Source of the DNA: Sipunculus nudus
Lineage: Eukaryota; Annelida; Sipuncula; Golfingiida; Sipunculidae
Length of the DNA: 64,000 nt
NCBI GenBank assembly: GCA_026874595.1
Contig: CM049320.1
Coordinates: forward strand, 20,593,714 to 20,657,713
Direction: 5' to 3'
Program-made: the position numbers and the translations under genes
Shown: positions 10,500-22,399 of the stretch, piece by piece
Layout: each line of letters starts with the position of its first letter
Position numbering within the stretch: the stretch's first letter is position 1
Notes under the pieces: generated by a model
The model's database searches: none
What the model was told of the DNA's origin: nothing
What the model saw: the letters and a program-made list of their open reading frames with translations, nothing else

Positions 10500-11580
10500 T
10501 ATAAAATCGAAGTTATGACTCACTGTTATCATGACACATTTCCTAAATAGGACCATGTGATAGAACCGCTATAAAAGGACTATAACCGCTCCTATATTTG
10601 ATCTTATATTTCAATTACACGGTATTCCTTCTGAAGAGCATACAAAGCAAAAAAATATGCATAATTCCCTTATGAACAGCAAGCCATTCTTATCAAATGG
10701 TGTTTTCATCTGTATGATTTTTGTAATTATACTGTTATTGTTATGTCCAAAAGAAAGCTAACACCATATGTAGTGATGAGGATATAATATGATAAAAGTG
10801 TGAACCATATAATTATAAACCGACGTAAGCTTTAGTATTGCGCCAGATTTTCTAAAGTCCTGAAACATTTTAAAAGACAGTGTCATGTTCGGAAAACTAA
10901 ACTATGACAAGTTTAGATTTGATCAATATAAGAGATAGCCGCTTATACTTTCGAATTTCGAATACATCCTCTAAGAGTCGAGTGTCACCATCCCGTCGAT
11001 TTTGGATGTCATAGAATACAGGTCCTTTTAGGTATGTTAGTCTAGTACATATTCCATACCATGATTCTCCTATCGGATTTACGCAATTTTGGGATTATTC
11101 TGCTTACAAATGCTTATATGCTCCCTTTTTGTGGATCCCCCCCCCCCCTTATCATTGAACCCCTCCTCCTGCAATACTGAGTCTTTCTATAATGACTTGG
11201 GTAAAAGTCTCCTTTCCAAGCCCTGGTTCAGCCGTTTCTACTGGTCATAATAACCTATTTTGATACCTCTCGCTTTCCGGAAAGTTCACCGCTGGACGAC
11301 GGGATATTGTTACATGTTTTCTTTTAAACGACGGTTGATAGTAAGGGCCACACTAGTTAATTGTAAATTGGTTCTAATTTTAAATCCCTAATGAATATTT
11401 TGCTTGATTACATGAGACAAACTGACAAGCTGTTAGCCAAACATATAGTTTGTGCCCAGATAGTTTATTTAGACTGTTTTACCAGCAATATTTCTATATA
11501 TGGGTCTTATATCACAGAGAGTGGACTGTTTGATCGAACGAAGTGATACATCATTGGTCAGCTTTCTATTGAAATTAGAA
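10500..11580. other. Upstream flank or intron of copy B; no exon seen
   Basis: Searched on the minus strand for a short signal-peptide exon ending in phase 1 before a GT donor; none was convincing. A C-run lies at 11,140-11,149. The partner region is at 53,090-54,160. Confidence 0.4.
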
Positions 11581-11588
11581 AAAAACAG

Positions 11589-12136
11589 TGGTTTATTACA
11601 AAGGACTATTTGCCTCAAATGGAAACCTATCCTGGTCTTTCACCTGCCAGTATCGTTATTCGAGTGAGGATCAAGGACGCTGAGCCAGGTATTGCTTGTA
11701 AGGTGCCTTCTGAATCCTACCGTATCGTTCGAGCTATAAGGTGAGCCCCTGCATTTGTTAATCTATTATTGGGGAAAACATTCTCCAAAACCTTAACTAT
11801 TTTTGCCGTGTAAATGTTAGTATATTATTGAAGACTGTCATTATAAATACCATTAATAATCAAGGATAAGCCGAAGTTGCAATTGGAGTCACAATTTGAT
11901 CTTGTTTTCATACTCCATCTGATATCTCATGCCCATCCTATATCTGTAGATATAGAAACATATGTAGCAACGTGTATTTACTTATAAGAAAACAATGTCA
12001 GCTGGCTGTAATCGTTTTGACCAATCTAAGGACGGTCATTAGTTGGAATTTACTGTTTCTTTGCAGTATTGTATCCCTGGATAACCCACTCCCAATACAA
12101 AACCTGCTTGGCCGCATTACGAAGATACTATTATGA
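11589..12136 (+). other. Candidate two-exon coding segment on the plus strand, upstream of copy B
   Basis: A stretch 11,589-11,740 after an acceptor-like AAAACAG reads WFITKDYLPQMETYPG onward through IVIRVRIKDAEPG to YRIVRAI, ending at a strong donor AAG/GTGAGC in phase 2. The next strong acceptor, TTTCTTTGCAG at 12,066, continues in frame as SIVSLDNPLPIQNLLG and stops at 12,136. In the partner (54,165-54,700) one extra T shifts the first segment and an earlier stop shortens the second. No family recognised. Good splice sites and an open join argue for an exon pair; the partner's damage argues against a living gene. Confidence 0.25.
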
Positions 12137-13194
12137 TTCTTAAGTTAGGAGAAGATTTGGAATAATACACCCAGGTCAGACAAGGAAAGAAAGACTCTTC
12201 TCATCGGAAAAATTATAAATCTGGACAAATATTAAGTATGTACACTGAAAGTAAACTGCCGGATATATAAGTGAGCAGCCAGGCCTTGTGTGCCAGTCGC
12301 CTAGTTACTTTTTTTTTTTCATTTAAGCATTTTAGGATATGTGTATATAAATAAGGAGACAAGTCAATATGACAGAGCGTGTACAAAACATACGTTACAT
12401 CCATTTTACTTTATTTTGTCGTTTCTGTCATAATGGTGTAAACGGTTAGGTCATTTTCCATGGAGAAAGAAACAGGCTGAAACTCAAACTTACACTCTAA
12501 AAGACAAATAAGTTACGAGTAAACAAGACAAATAAATATTTATATATATATTAAAAAAGAATGCACTCACACATCTCTGGAGAGGCGCTCAATATATATA
12601 AACACTGATCACAAGCGTTCAATAAGAACACAAAATCTCTAAGAATTTTTAAGTGAAAGCATAAAGCCAGGTTTTGACATGATAAGTAATAGTGCAGTGC
12701 CCTTACCAGTGCATATGGATAATCATAAGTAAGCTGTGTTATACAGAGAGGCCAAGGAGGCAGAAATAATGAAAGAAATACCATTGTGAAAGTATGTGTG
12801 GTGTGGGACTTGATCAAGTATCATTAGTTCGCTCGGGGCCATTCCGAAAGAGGATGGAACAATAAGACACATTCATGACTGAAGTCTGCCTGCAGACAGG
12901 GCTGTCAATGATTATGCTGAATAAGAGTATCAGGCTAAGTTCAAAACAGTTGATCATGCAGCTAAACTGGTCACAACAGGCTAAAGTGAATCTTAAATCT
13001 GCGTATCTTTCAGTTAGGATTTCTGATAGAGATATTTAGTCATAAAATAACCTGACTTTCTTTAACTGATTTGAATGGTTTAACTAGTTATTTCTATGAC
13101 ACTACACTACCGTTTGGTGCAAGGCAGGCGCCCGTAATTTTTAACCGTTTAACACAAGCATTGACAAGATTTATTATTTATCAAGGGTTATAGG

Positions 13195-14312
13195 GGAATC
13201 TATATATAATAAATATCAGCAATGTATTACCATAGAGATAGAATTTATTCTATCTTCATATTATTAATATCCAAGTAAATCCCCATCCTGATTAACCTAG
13301 TCTTGAGAATTTGCTTTGAATGTGCCCCCTCCCCCTCATGACAGACTGTATTATGTCTGAGTGGTCCGCATGCTATCTCTGTACAAAATGTCCTGTGAGT
13401 TGAGATTCAGGTTCCTTGTCACTGATATTTTTGTGTCAGATTGGTCAGCATACTGTACAGGCAGGCCAAATCAGCTCAACTCAGCAGTACATAACCATGA
13501 GTATTCCACATAAAATTGAGCATTGAGACAGGGATTTTCAGCAAGAAAGTGAACGTTAGTCAGCAATCTAATTTGGAGTATCATGTGAATCAGCCCTGTT
13601 CTTGAGGATGTACATGTCAAGGTGAATCTGTAAAGACTGGCCTACACGGAGTTATTTCTCCGTACAGCCGGAAGATGATACAGCTGATGAAAGACATGGA
13701 GACGGGGTATAAAGATAATGGGGAGTTCAGTGTGTGTCAGTGATCAAGACCAATGTGAAAACTGCCTTTCGCGGCATTTGGTGTGTGACAACTAACCTGC
13801 CACACACCTGCTTGGACAAATGAAAATGCTTAAGATAACAGGAATAAAGCAAATTATTTTCATTCTGAAACTTGTAAGGATATTTATTTTTTTTACTTAA
13901 TCAACATGAAGCAACAAAACCCCCCTGAGAGGAATACATTCATATGACCAGGCTGAGCACATGGCTCCATTTATGTTTACTATTCATAGGCTCCACCCTG
14001 TTTATCCATGTGACTTAGTCATGTGACTTATACCGGCAAATTCAAAATGGGTATTACCACTGACTGTTGTTTATTCTCTCATATATTACAACAAACAGGT
14101 GAGGAGTTGAGTGTTTTTACTTAGCTCATTTTATTCACAATACATTAATCTTTACCTCAGACAAAAACTGGATGTATACAGATTGTTTTAAACTTAATAA
14201 CTCCAAAATTGTGTAAAAATCTGCCTGAGCTCTGTACTGCAAGCACAGACCACCCCCACTGATGGTGGGCTCCCATTGGGCCCTTTATATACCCAGCGTT
14301 CCCCTTTAAGAT
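13195..14312. mobile_element. 1.1-kb insert in the DIRS-like RT, candidate non-autonomous DNA transposon
   Basis: Absent from the partner, where the sequence runs on from the equivalent of 13,190 to that of 14,313. The ends look like short inverted repeats, AGGGGAATC at the left and GTTCCCCT at the right, next to TTA-like bases on either side. No transposase frame is present. About 19 bases of target appear to be lost at the right junction, so the exact ends are uncertain. Confidence 0.4.
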
Positions 14313-14910
14313 GATTTTTTTTAAATTATTTCTGACAACAAATGTGATAGTGCCTTGGGTATGTACACTTTGGTTGGAATACTTAGGAAGCTTTGGTTTA
14401 TGATTGGATGGAATAAGATAGTTTGACCTTGCCAGTGTTTAACTTTTCTTGGGATTAATATAGATGCATTAAAATGTGTTTAAGTTTGCCAGCGGATAAA
14501 CTCAGCAGCATAAGAGAGGAGCTGGTGAGTGCGTTTGTCATTGAAGCGTATGACAAAACGCCAATTGCAAAGTCTTATCGGTTAACTTACTAATCAACAT
14601 ATGTAGTCAGAGGCGGGCGAGTATTTCTCCGGAAACGTATTAATACTGTTACCATGATGAAGAACAAAATTGATCCGCGGCTGATAGACCATCAAATGAG
14701 AAGTGATATTCATCGATGGTATAATTGGAACATCTATTTTAACGGGTTTGCATTTATTTTTCATTATAAACCTATACTGGGGGGTTTACACGGATGCCTG
14801 TAATCAGGGATGTGCCGGAGTTTTGGCACAGACTGGTACTACTGCAGCTGGGCATTGGAATTACCAACATGTACTAATTTACATATTTTAATGCCAAAGA
14901 GACGCTAGCA

Positions 14911-15174
14911 GTGATTATAACAGCCTACAGATATGCATCACTGTGGCGTAATAGACGTGTCATAATAATGTCGGATAACAAAACAACTGTCTCAAACATT
15001 AACAGCGGTGTAACTAGGAAAAATATGGTTATGACTGCCCTGAGGGGCTTATTTTGGTTGTCAGTGTTGTTTACTTTTCATTTGACTGCAACTCATATAG
15101 AAGGCAAGGTTAACAAGGTCGCGGATTGTTTATTACACCTACATGATCCAGTCTATTCCCGGTGCATGTTATAA
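14911..15174 (+). pseudogene. RNase H domain of the DIRS-like element, copy 1
   Basis: The longest still-open piece of the element. It holds the second half of the RNase H fold: a helix with ITAYRYASLWRNRRVI, the acidic MSDNKTTVSNIN box, and the ATHIEGKVNKVADCL segment with its histidine and aspartate. The first acidic motif, YTDACNQG, lies just upstream at about 14,780 in a frame that ends at 14,891. Confidence 0.7.
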
Positions 15175-15199
15175 TAGGAATTTTACCTTGAACTGTTTC

Positions 15200-17720
15200 C
15201 TTTAACTTATCATATGTCACTTAGGTTTATGTGTAAGTTTTGTTGCTGTAAGCCAACAGCCAAGGTACAATTTCCTTCAGGAGCTAGCTGGAGTCTAATT
15301 CAATTCGACCGAATGTGGATTCTCTTTACATCCCAGATGAATAGACCAAAGTGGATTTATTGTTTAGCTTGCTTCATTTGCTCAGCGGAGGGGTTAGGAG
15401 GGGGATGTCACCTTATTATCATTATATTCAATTATGTTTAAGTTTTACATTGTGGAAAGTATGGTCCTCTATACCTAGCTAGTGACAGTAAATATTTCTT
15501 TCTACGTCCCGTCAGAAATATCCAAGGATGCGTTCACCAATTATTTAAATGAATTATTATTAATAGACAGGATGTGGCAATTATTTTTGTCAAAATAATT
15601 GAGAAGCTGTTGATCATAATTTTACATTCGGGAGGTGTTGATATAACTTTTATTTATTTTCACCCACAAAACATCCATTGTAGGTTGATGCAGGTAAACG
15701 AGAACCCACACTATTACACATAACTCTTTGTGATAAAAACATACCTATCTGCTCATTTTTAATCTGACTATATTCAATTTTGCATAGGTTTTACAGGAAA
15801 TTATGGTCTCTTTTACCATGGTAGTTAAAGTAAACATTTCTGTGTACATTACGGTAGAAGCATCCTCATATATGTTCACCAATTATTTAGAGGAATTATT
15901 TATTATCAATAGACAGGATGTGGCAATTGATTTTTCAAAAGATTTGCTAGGTTGTTGATTGTAGTTTTACATTGAGGCTGTGTTGATATAACGGTAAATC
16001 GTTATCGTCCACACAACATCACTTGTAGGTTGAGGAAGGTACAGGGAGAAGCACACTGTTGCAAAAAGCTCCATGTCTAATAAAAATGTCTATCGACTTA
16101 ATTAATTTGACTTATGGACCAATAAAATGAATATTAAAAATATCTTAATATGTTTGTTGTTAGCTACATCCATACACATTAAGAAAAACCCCAAAAGGCA
16201 TAATTATAACTAGGATTTGTATTCAGCAAACATCATGTCTTATAGCATTACATTTACACAATGGCATATTACACATGATCAAATTGTTAACCTCTAAAAC
16301 CCAATTTATTACACCTTCTCTACTTGGTCATAGTTCAAAAGAACTGCGTTCACCGGAATTTAGTTTCCTATTTTTATTAATAACCGGAACAATTCCACCT
16401 CCCTGCGAGTGACAAAGTAGGCGAAATAATATGAAGGCAAGTCAAGCCATACAAAAACGAAAGGCAATACGCTATAATAAGTCGCTCTAGCGACCTTAAC
16501 AGCATTACACAAAACATTAATGATTGAGCAGCCGAGCAGTCAGGGGAAGTGGAGGTAGCGATGTATGGGAAAATGCTATTAGTGTGAGTGAAAACAACAG
16601 CGGCAGATGAGAGGGCTCCATGAATCACAGTCGCAAATAGCACATTTTTGCTAGCCAAAAAAGGGAGGGGGCAAGAAGTTTTATAGCAGGAGCAACGGGT
16701 GTTATATCTGTCGCCAGGAGCAGTGGAGATCACAGCGAGCGAGGAGAGGGCCTCACTGAATAGATTCAGAACCTTCCTGAAATCTCCAAGGACGTTGGAA
16801 AATGAAAGTATGTTTCCGATACCAGTACATCCTTAACATACAGGGATTGATTAACAGACTAAAGTATGTAGTAGAAGACAACAAACCTTCCTCTGGAATC
16901 TCATTATGAGCCAAGTGTTCATATGTAAACACTCACGGGCTTCAGTAATATGGGTTCAAAATATGTAATGGTGATTTTTTCACATTATAAATATGAACCC
17001 GGGACACTGCTTAACAGAAGAGCGCCATATACGTGAATTATTTTGCAACTTCTTACAAAGACATTATTATTAATATTAATCATATATTATTTTATATAGA
17101 ATACGTGACACGACAATAAAGACACGACAATAATATTCCCGCATGCTTTGCACTTATTGGTATGATAACTTACCAAAATACGCACATGCGCCATGATTCG
17201 GATGACTTTTTGACAATTTAAATTAATTGATTAACAGTTTGTTCTGACATTTAATTAAATCAATGATTAAACTTAGCACATTAATAACTATTATTGTCAT
17301 GTTGTTTTCAAACATTTCGTTAAAATAATATGCAGCCATTTCGTTTGCATTTGAAATGGAGACATCAGTCAGGTCAGATATGTTTGTAATAAGCTATTTT
17401 TAAAAGAGGACGATCTAAAAAATCTTTTCCAAAACCGTTTCATAATGAAAATGAACATATACTTATTTCAAACAAATAGAATAAACAAATATGATCACTC
17501 ATGTCTCTGGTATGAATCAATGTTTCTAACGATTAATTTAAAAATAATACTTTTATTACTTTAAAATCGAAACATGAGAATAAAACGGCGGTGCTACGCC
17601 GGTCAAGGATGTTAACGTGTCGTTCTATTACATCGTTACCAGTGTATTGCCATTGATTTGTTTGATGGGAATCGCTAGAGCATGACATAGAGCGTGTTAC
17701 ACGTGTTCACTACATAAACA
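15200..17720. repeat. Member of an old repeat family (also 22,400-25,000, 32,330-35,800, 58,500-60,980)
   Basis: Shared, diverged blocks occur in the same order in all copies, for example GTCTAATTC with ATAGACCA near the start, CACCAATTATT blocks, a GCAGCC block near 16,530 and a TAAGCTATTT block near 17,390. The first 850 bases also repeat internally: 15,440-15,730 resembles 15,790-16,060. No gene seen. Confidence 0.7.
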
Positions 17721-18750
17721 ATGGTGGTCTACCCTTATGTGATGTATCCTCGCGACAGCTTGCTTGCTAAAGTCACAGGATTTTTTTTGGTGAATTCCCA
17801 ACTGCTGTTCTCGCTTTACTGATAATGGAGACACACATGTATAATATATAGGAGGAAACACTTACAACGGTTAACATGATATATCCTGGTAAGGGATAAC
17901 TATGGCGCCACAATCACAATAAAAAATATAGAAGCGTAATATTTTTTGCATGTCGATAGAGTAAGTATTACAATGGAAAATTTACTAGGATATATGTGTC
18001 TTACTTAATCGACATTCTGATCAATATTAGTTTGTAAAAAAATTTACATTAAGTTACACAGCTGGGTTGCATTTGAATTAATTGTCATAAAAGGACCTTT
18101 GCCAAACAAAATATATGTTATTATTTAAACTCTAATGTTTATGGGTAAATAAAAAGCTCCGTGGGAAGATTATATATTCGACTTTTTATGGCAATTCTAA
18201 TCAAGTAATACCACGCAAACTTGCGTGCAGACATAAGAGTTGCTTACACAAGAATTCCTCATCTGGTGCTATTGCATACGGTTTTTTGCTTGCTGCAAAA
18301 CAATTTAACCTGATGTGAAATAAATGAAATAATTTATAAACACATAGGCCTCTCAGAGAATTGTAATTAAAAGAAAGACTTGAATCAGAGCGTTAGCTTT
18401 TAATTTCAATTTTAAGTTTAAATTATAATGTTTGACATTCTAAGATGAAATTAATAAAAATACTGGGATAAGGTAGATAAAAGACTTATTTAACAGATTT
18501 ATATATGTGATCAGACTGCATGTGATATAAATGAATTTCCTCAAATTGACTGGTCCATCTGATTTGCTTTTTTTTTTTTTTGCTTTGGTGTGAAATAACG
18601 GTATATCGAAATATTTGTCTACGTAAATAAATCGATAGAATTATCGATGGTTTTGGCTAGACTCATTCTTTGACTGACGTCCCTGATATTCGTGTAAAAA
18701 GAAGCGCACTGTTCTTATTTCGCTGAATCGTGCTAACGTTGGTACCGGGA
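17720..18750. other. Non-coding repeat DNA, no gene seen
   Basis: AT-rich, without a supported frame, duplicated at 60,980-62,010. Confidence 0.5.
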
Positions 18751-18751
18751 G

Positions 18752-18753
<2 letters not shown>

Positions 18754-18819
<66 letters not shown>
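18754..18819. repeat. (TA)n microsatellite
   Basis: About 33 TA units after GGGAGCCAA. The duplicated tract at 62,014-62,057 has about 22 units and follows the same flank, showing length change since duplication. Confidence 0.95.
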
Positions 18820-18825
<6 letters not shown>

Positions 18826-19675
18826 TCTTTCTGTGCATCAAAAGCGACCTGTATAACTATGGTCTGAAGATATGATGACATTTCATTAATTTCGTATACC
18901 CTAGTTTTCAAATTAGTAATATATTTTACATCACATTATTGCAAAATTTAATGTTTCATATAATAATATGCGTCCATATGGCTTAATTCCGGTTCTTGCA
19001 TTTTGTCGTCATATGATTTGTTAAAGTTTCACTGTCTCGGGGGTGGGGGGGAAGCAATATTGGTAAAAATAACAGGGAAATTAAAAAAAAATCAAATAAA
19101 AGTTTTTAAGAAAAAATACTTGGGGGGGGGGGGGGCAAACGTCCCTGAGAACCCTCCACCTCTCAGCCCTACCCCTTAGATCCACAGCTAGTTGTTTTTG
19201 AGTTCTTAAAATCTGCAGGAATTATTTAATATTTGCTTTAATACCTGGGTATCATAATATCATGAGAATGAACAAATCATGTCACATTCCTAATCATCGT
19301 TTTAAATTTAGTTATTTCTGAACGGTTACACTTAATTTTTATTTGCGGAAACGTTTACACATTTTTGTAAATGATTCCTATTAACAGATTGAAATCAGAG
19401 CCTATATTTATTGTAAAAAAATATTCTTTTATACGACAATTTGGGATTGGGGTCTTTTTCAGGCCTCTTAAGTTGGAAAATGAAATTGACTTTTGAATAT
19501 AATGTCGGCAAAATATATGATTAGGGAAACGAAGCTTACGACAGATCAGCTGTCACTGGTCCTATCTTCGCTCTCAATGCGGCAATTGAACGTGCAGAAT
19601 TCATAATCTGTACTTAAGGTCATTTGAAGAGTACGTTAAATAATTCAGCTAATATATTAATAAAGATAATAGCTA
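18820..19675. other. Non-coding, two G-runs, no gene seen
   Basis: Contains a G-rich stretch near 19,039-19,050 and a run of 14 G at 19,122-19,135; otherwise AT-rich and duplicated at 62,060-62,935. Confidence 0.5.
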
Positions 19676-21151
19676 CGGCCCATGCGGCTTGAAAACAGAA
19701 GGCAGGTTAGTGGAAGGAAATATAAGTTACTATGTCAAACCAGAAATAAGAAGTTGCAATAGTCACTAACAATAAAATCACTATTTTAAATGGTTTTATA
19801 TAGATCCTCTAATCACCATAATTTTCAAGATGCAAACTGAGTTGTTAATCAGGTCATCAAAGTTTAAAGTTTTTTAGTGGACCAACACACAATCTATTAG
19901 GCCCATCTGATTCTTCAAACTGGGAAGAACTGATCTGATCTCTAGTTCAGTATCAGTTGTACTTTTACGTTAAGATGTGGCTTTGGCGCTGTTTTAACCT
20001 ATCACATCTGTTAAGTAACTGTTAGATTTTTAGAATGTCAGATAAAGTAAATAATTCCACCGGATGTTCACCATTAACGTTTCACCTTTGATGGGACATT
20101 GTGGCTTTTGAACGAACACTTCCTGAAAGTACCCACTTCTCACCCAACTACATAGAGATATATTCGACAAATAAATGAACACTATACTTTACAATGATAT
20201 GTACAATACTTATACATTATATCAATAATTAAGGGTTTTATTCATCTATTATCATAGGAAATGTAATATAAATGTCTTTACAACAACTGCTGTAAATATA
20301 ATTTAGTGATAACCAATAACACAAACATACACACATAAATATACATATATAACTAATAAACCAATATAAAAAAGATCATGTCATTTATAAGGGATGCCAA
20401 ATTTTATTCCTAACATAACTGGAGCGGGCATGAAAATGTCTATGTGAACACCTGATGATATTTTTGACATTGTGCGTTCTTCTAACTGTTTATAAGACTC
20501 TCACTTTAATACATTCACCTACATAAATATATATAAATAAACAATAATTTTATGCGGGGAGGAATTTAATTTGACTACAGCAATCGAGAAAATAAATAGA
20601 TAGGTGGTATGCTTTTGTAAATATCATTGATCGGTGAAGGGTGATTTTCCCTCCTCTCATTGAGGGTATCCCCGTGTCTGCTTACAGAAAATTAGCTGCA
20701 TTGATTGCCACTCAAATGAAAAGTCTGACCAGTGATTCAATGATCTTGACACGCTGCAAAGAAGCTGCACGCATACGACTGGGTGATCGTTAACCCTGCA
20801 TCATCTTCCATACAGGAAACTTTATATAAATGAAAATATATCAGTTTAGAAAATAACAAAACGGAATGTCAGGTTTCTGTAGTATTTATGTTCCCCCTCA
20901 GATTCCATTTTCATTTATTTTCGTTTTAGCATATGTAAGAGCTTCAATGTTTATATGGTCAGAAAAGCTACTCATTTGACAACGCTTTATTGGAGACTGC
21001 AAATTTTCCACAGAGGTATGATATAATTTCCGCCTCCTTGATATCGAAAAAGTGTAAGGGTAGACCTAATTTCACTGAAATATAGTGCCTCCTAATCAAT
21101 CTATGAACCTAACTAGAGAAAGTTATGTATTTAATATTATATAATATTTAA

Positions 21152-22243
21152 GTATAGGATGTTTACTATTTTAACTATTTCTATTTAATTAAGCTTAATA
21201 CTTAGTACCTAGTGATGTACTGATTACCGGGCCTGAAGTACGGGTTGTATTTATCTTAAGCGAAACACTAAACTATGTTAATAATCAGGATGGGGTGACA
21301 AGTATGGTATGGGGGGGGGGGGGGGGGTGCTCATTTCAGAGAATGATATGATGAACTTTAAATTACTCCATATCATATCATATTTCATATATTTTCAAGT
21401 GTGGGTGTAAGATGTATAGCAATAGTAAATAATTAATAATGTCATTCCTATTATGACCTTATTGGCAGGAAGGCCAATATTAAATATTAACAAATAAATA
21501 CAACAGTAAAATAATTATAAAAATAAAACTCCAAATGTCGTCAAACCACATATACTATCTTTCCTGTTCGATCACAGTTGTGTGGAGCATTTCTTTACAT
21601 TTTGTGCAACTGTTCTACACTGTTAGTGTCTTGGGCAGGAATAGATGGTTGATGAGATGATGTCATATATCTGGTATCAAGATCAGTTTACCATGTCTTG
21701 TTTTAAAAGTACCAGTTATATTCACATCATCTTGTCATGGAGTTCAGAACACTCTCAGAGGTTCTGTACTCCCAGAAGCTGTGGTTGGGTTCTAACTCTA
21801 CCTTCATGCAGAACACAACATGAGTATTCTGATATGTTAATATATGTTGCAGTAAGCATATTACTGTTTAAACTTCAAGTTTCATGTTGGATTTTCTTTC
21901 AAGTATTACATATATTTTGTTTATTTGTTTCATTTAGTGTGTTATATCATCTACACTCCTATCGTGACTATCAAAGGGAGATATACAACTTCAGATACAA
22001 GGTACATGTAAAATTGAAATATCCAATTTTATGTCAAGATTGAAACTCTTTAGTTTAAATGTAAGGGGCCTAAATATTCAACTTAAACGTAGGTCTGTCT
22101 TCAGATGGGCAAAAAAGATTAATGCGACTTGTTTTCGTGTACATGTACCGTGTCTTAGTTTATATGTATGCAGACTAGCATGAATGTTATTGCATAAAAA
22201 TGTAGATTTCTTTGGAGTGAATAAAAAAACGTATAGGATGTTT
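21152..22243 (+). mobile_element. LINE-derived insert with 13-base target-site duplication
   Basis: GTATAGGATGTTT occurs at 21,152-21,164 and again at 22,231-22,243; the partner unit near 32,025 has one copy (with one change) and no insert. The 1,066-base body ends with AATAAAAAAAC before the second repeat. It contains a run of 17 G at 21,311-21,327. These are the signs of target-primed insertion of a short retroelement containing only the very start of a LINE endonuclease frame. Confidence 0.75.
22031..22183 (+). pseudogene. N-terminus of a LINE endonuclease (ORF2-like), truncated
   Basis: Fifty codons from an ATG: the start LKLFSLNVRGLN with QLKRRSVFRWAKK matches the beginning of APE-type endonucleases of L1-like LINEs, in which the asparagine of LNVRG takes part in catalysis. 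The match ends after about 33 residues; the rest of the endonuclease and the RT are absent. A longer frame of 132 codons (21,645-22,043) overlaps its start; I do not recognise it and treat it as leader sequence. Confidence 0.65.
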
Positions 22244-22399
22244 CAGTGTGGTATTCTTAGTAGTTGCAGAGCTGTAAGTATAGTGTCTATTAACTGCAGA
22301 CCTCGATGTTGAGTATAATCAATGATCATCCGTAAAATTTCTTTAATTTTTCCTCACCAGTTAGAGGCTATAAAAACATCCATATTAATCTCCCAGTTT

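Larger units (their letters stand above)
7035..12640 (+). repeat. Youngest and best-preserved segmental duplicate, partner of 49,627-55,231
   Basis: About 5.6 kb in each copy, collinear with few indels, carrying one open copy of the gene family each, the 21-base minisatellite and the 3' flank. Joins to the neighbouring duplicated blocks coincide with mobile-element insertions in the second copy. Confidence 0.9.
12650..15174 (+). mobile_element. DIRS-like retroelement remnant, copy 1 (reverse transcriptase and RNase H), split by an insert
   Basis: On the plus strand, with many stops and shifts, the order of motifs is VPLPVHMDNHK, YREAKEAEIMKEI, SSLGAIPKEDGTIRHIHD, VNDYAE, AKVNLKSAYLSVRISDRD, then after the insert the thumb region, RGGRVFLRKRINTVT, DIHRWYNWNIYFNGF, and an RNase H domain (VYTDACNQGCAGVLAQ, IIMSDNKTTVSNIN, MTALRGLFWLS, LTATHIEGKVNKVADCLLHL). 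This set and order match the RT-RNase H polyproteins of DIRS-type elements. No tyrosine recombinase is left, so a related Gypsy-like origin is possible. The element is shared with copy 2 (56,970-58,460), so it was inserted before the duplication. Confidence 0.7.
12645..20760 (+). repeat. Segmental duplicate of 57,050-64,000
   Basis: Collinear with the last 7 kb of the window, continuing beyond its end. The copy here has an additional 1.1-kb insert at about 13,195-14,312; a 60-base indel lies near 19,050 and the (TA)n tract at 18,754 is longer than its partner at 62,014. Confidence 0.9.

Noticed and set aside
10570-10578. TATAAAAGG on the plus strand, conserved at 53,159, considered as a TATA box.
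   Set aside because: It points away from the minus-strand gene and lies in its upstream intron or flank, with no plus-strand exon directly following.
12551-12817. Minus-strand frame starting MVFLSLFLPPWPLCI, which looks like a signal peptide and is followed by a GT donor-like site, considered as the missing first exon of the gene family.
   Set aside because: The same bases on the plus strand encode the N-terminal RT motifs of the DIRS-like element (AKEAEIMKEI, LGAIPKEDG), the donor phase does not fit exon B, and the signal is explained as a shadow.
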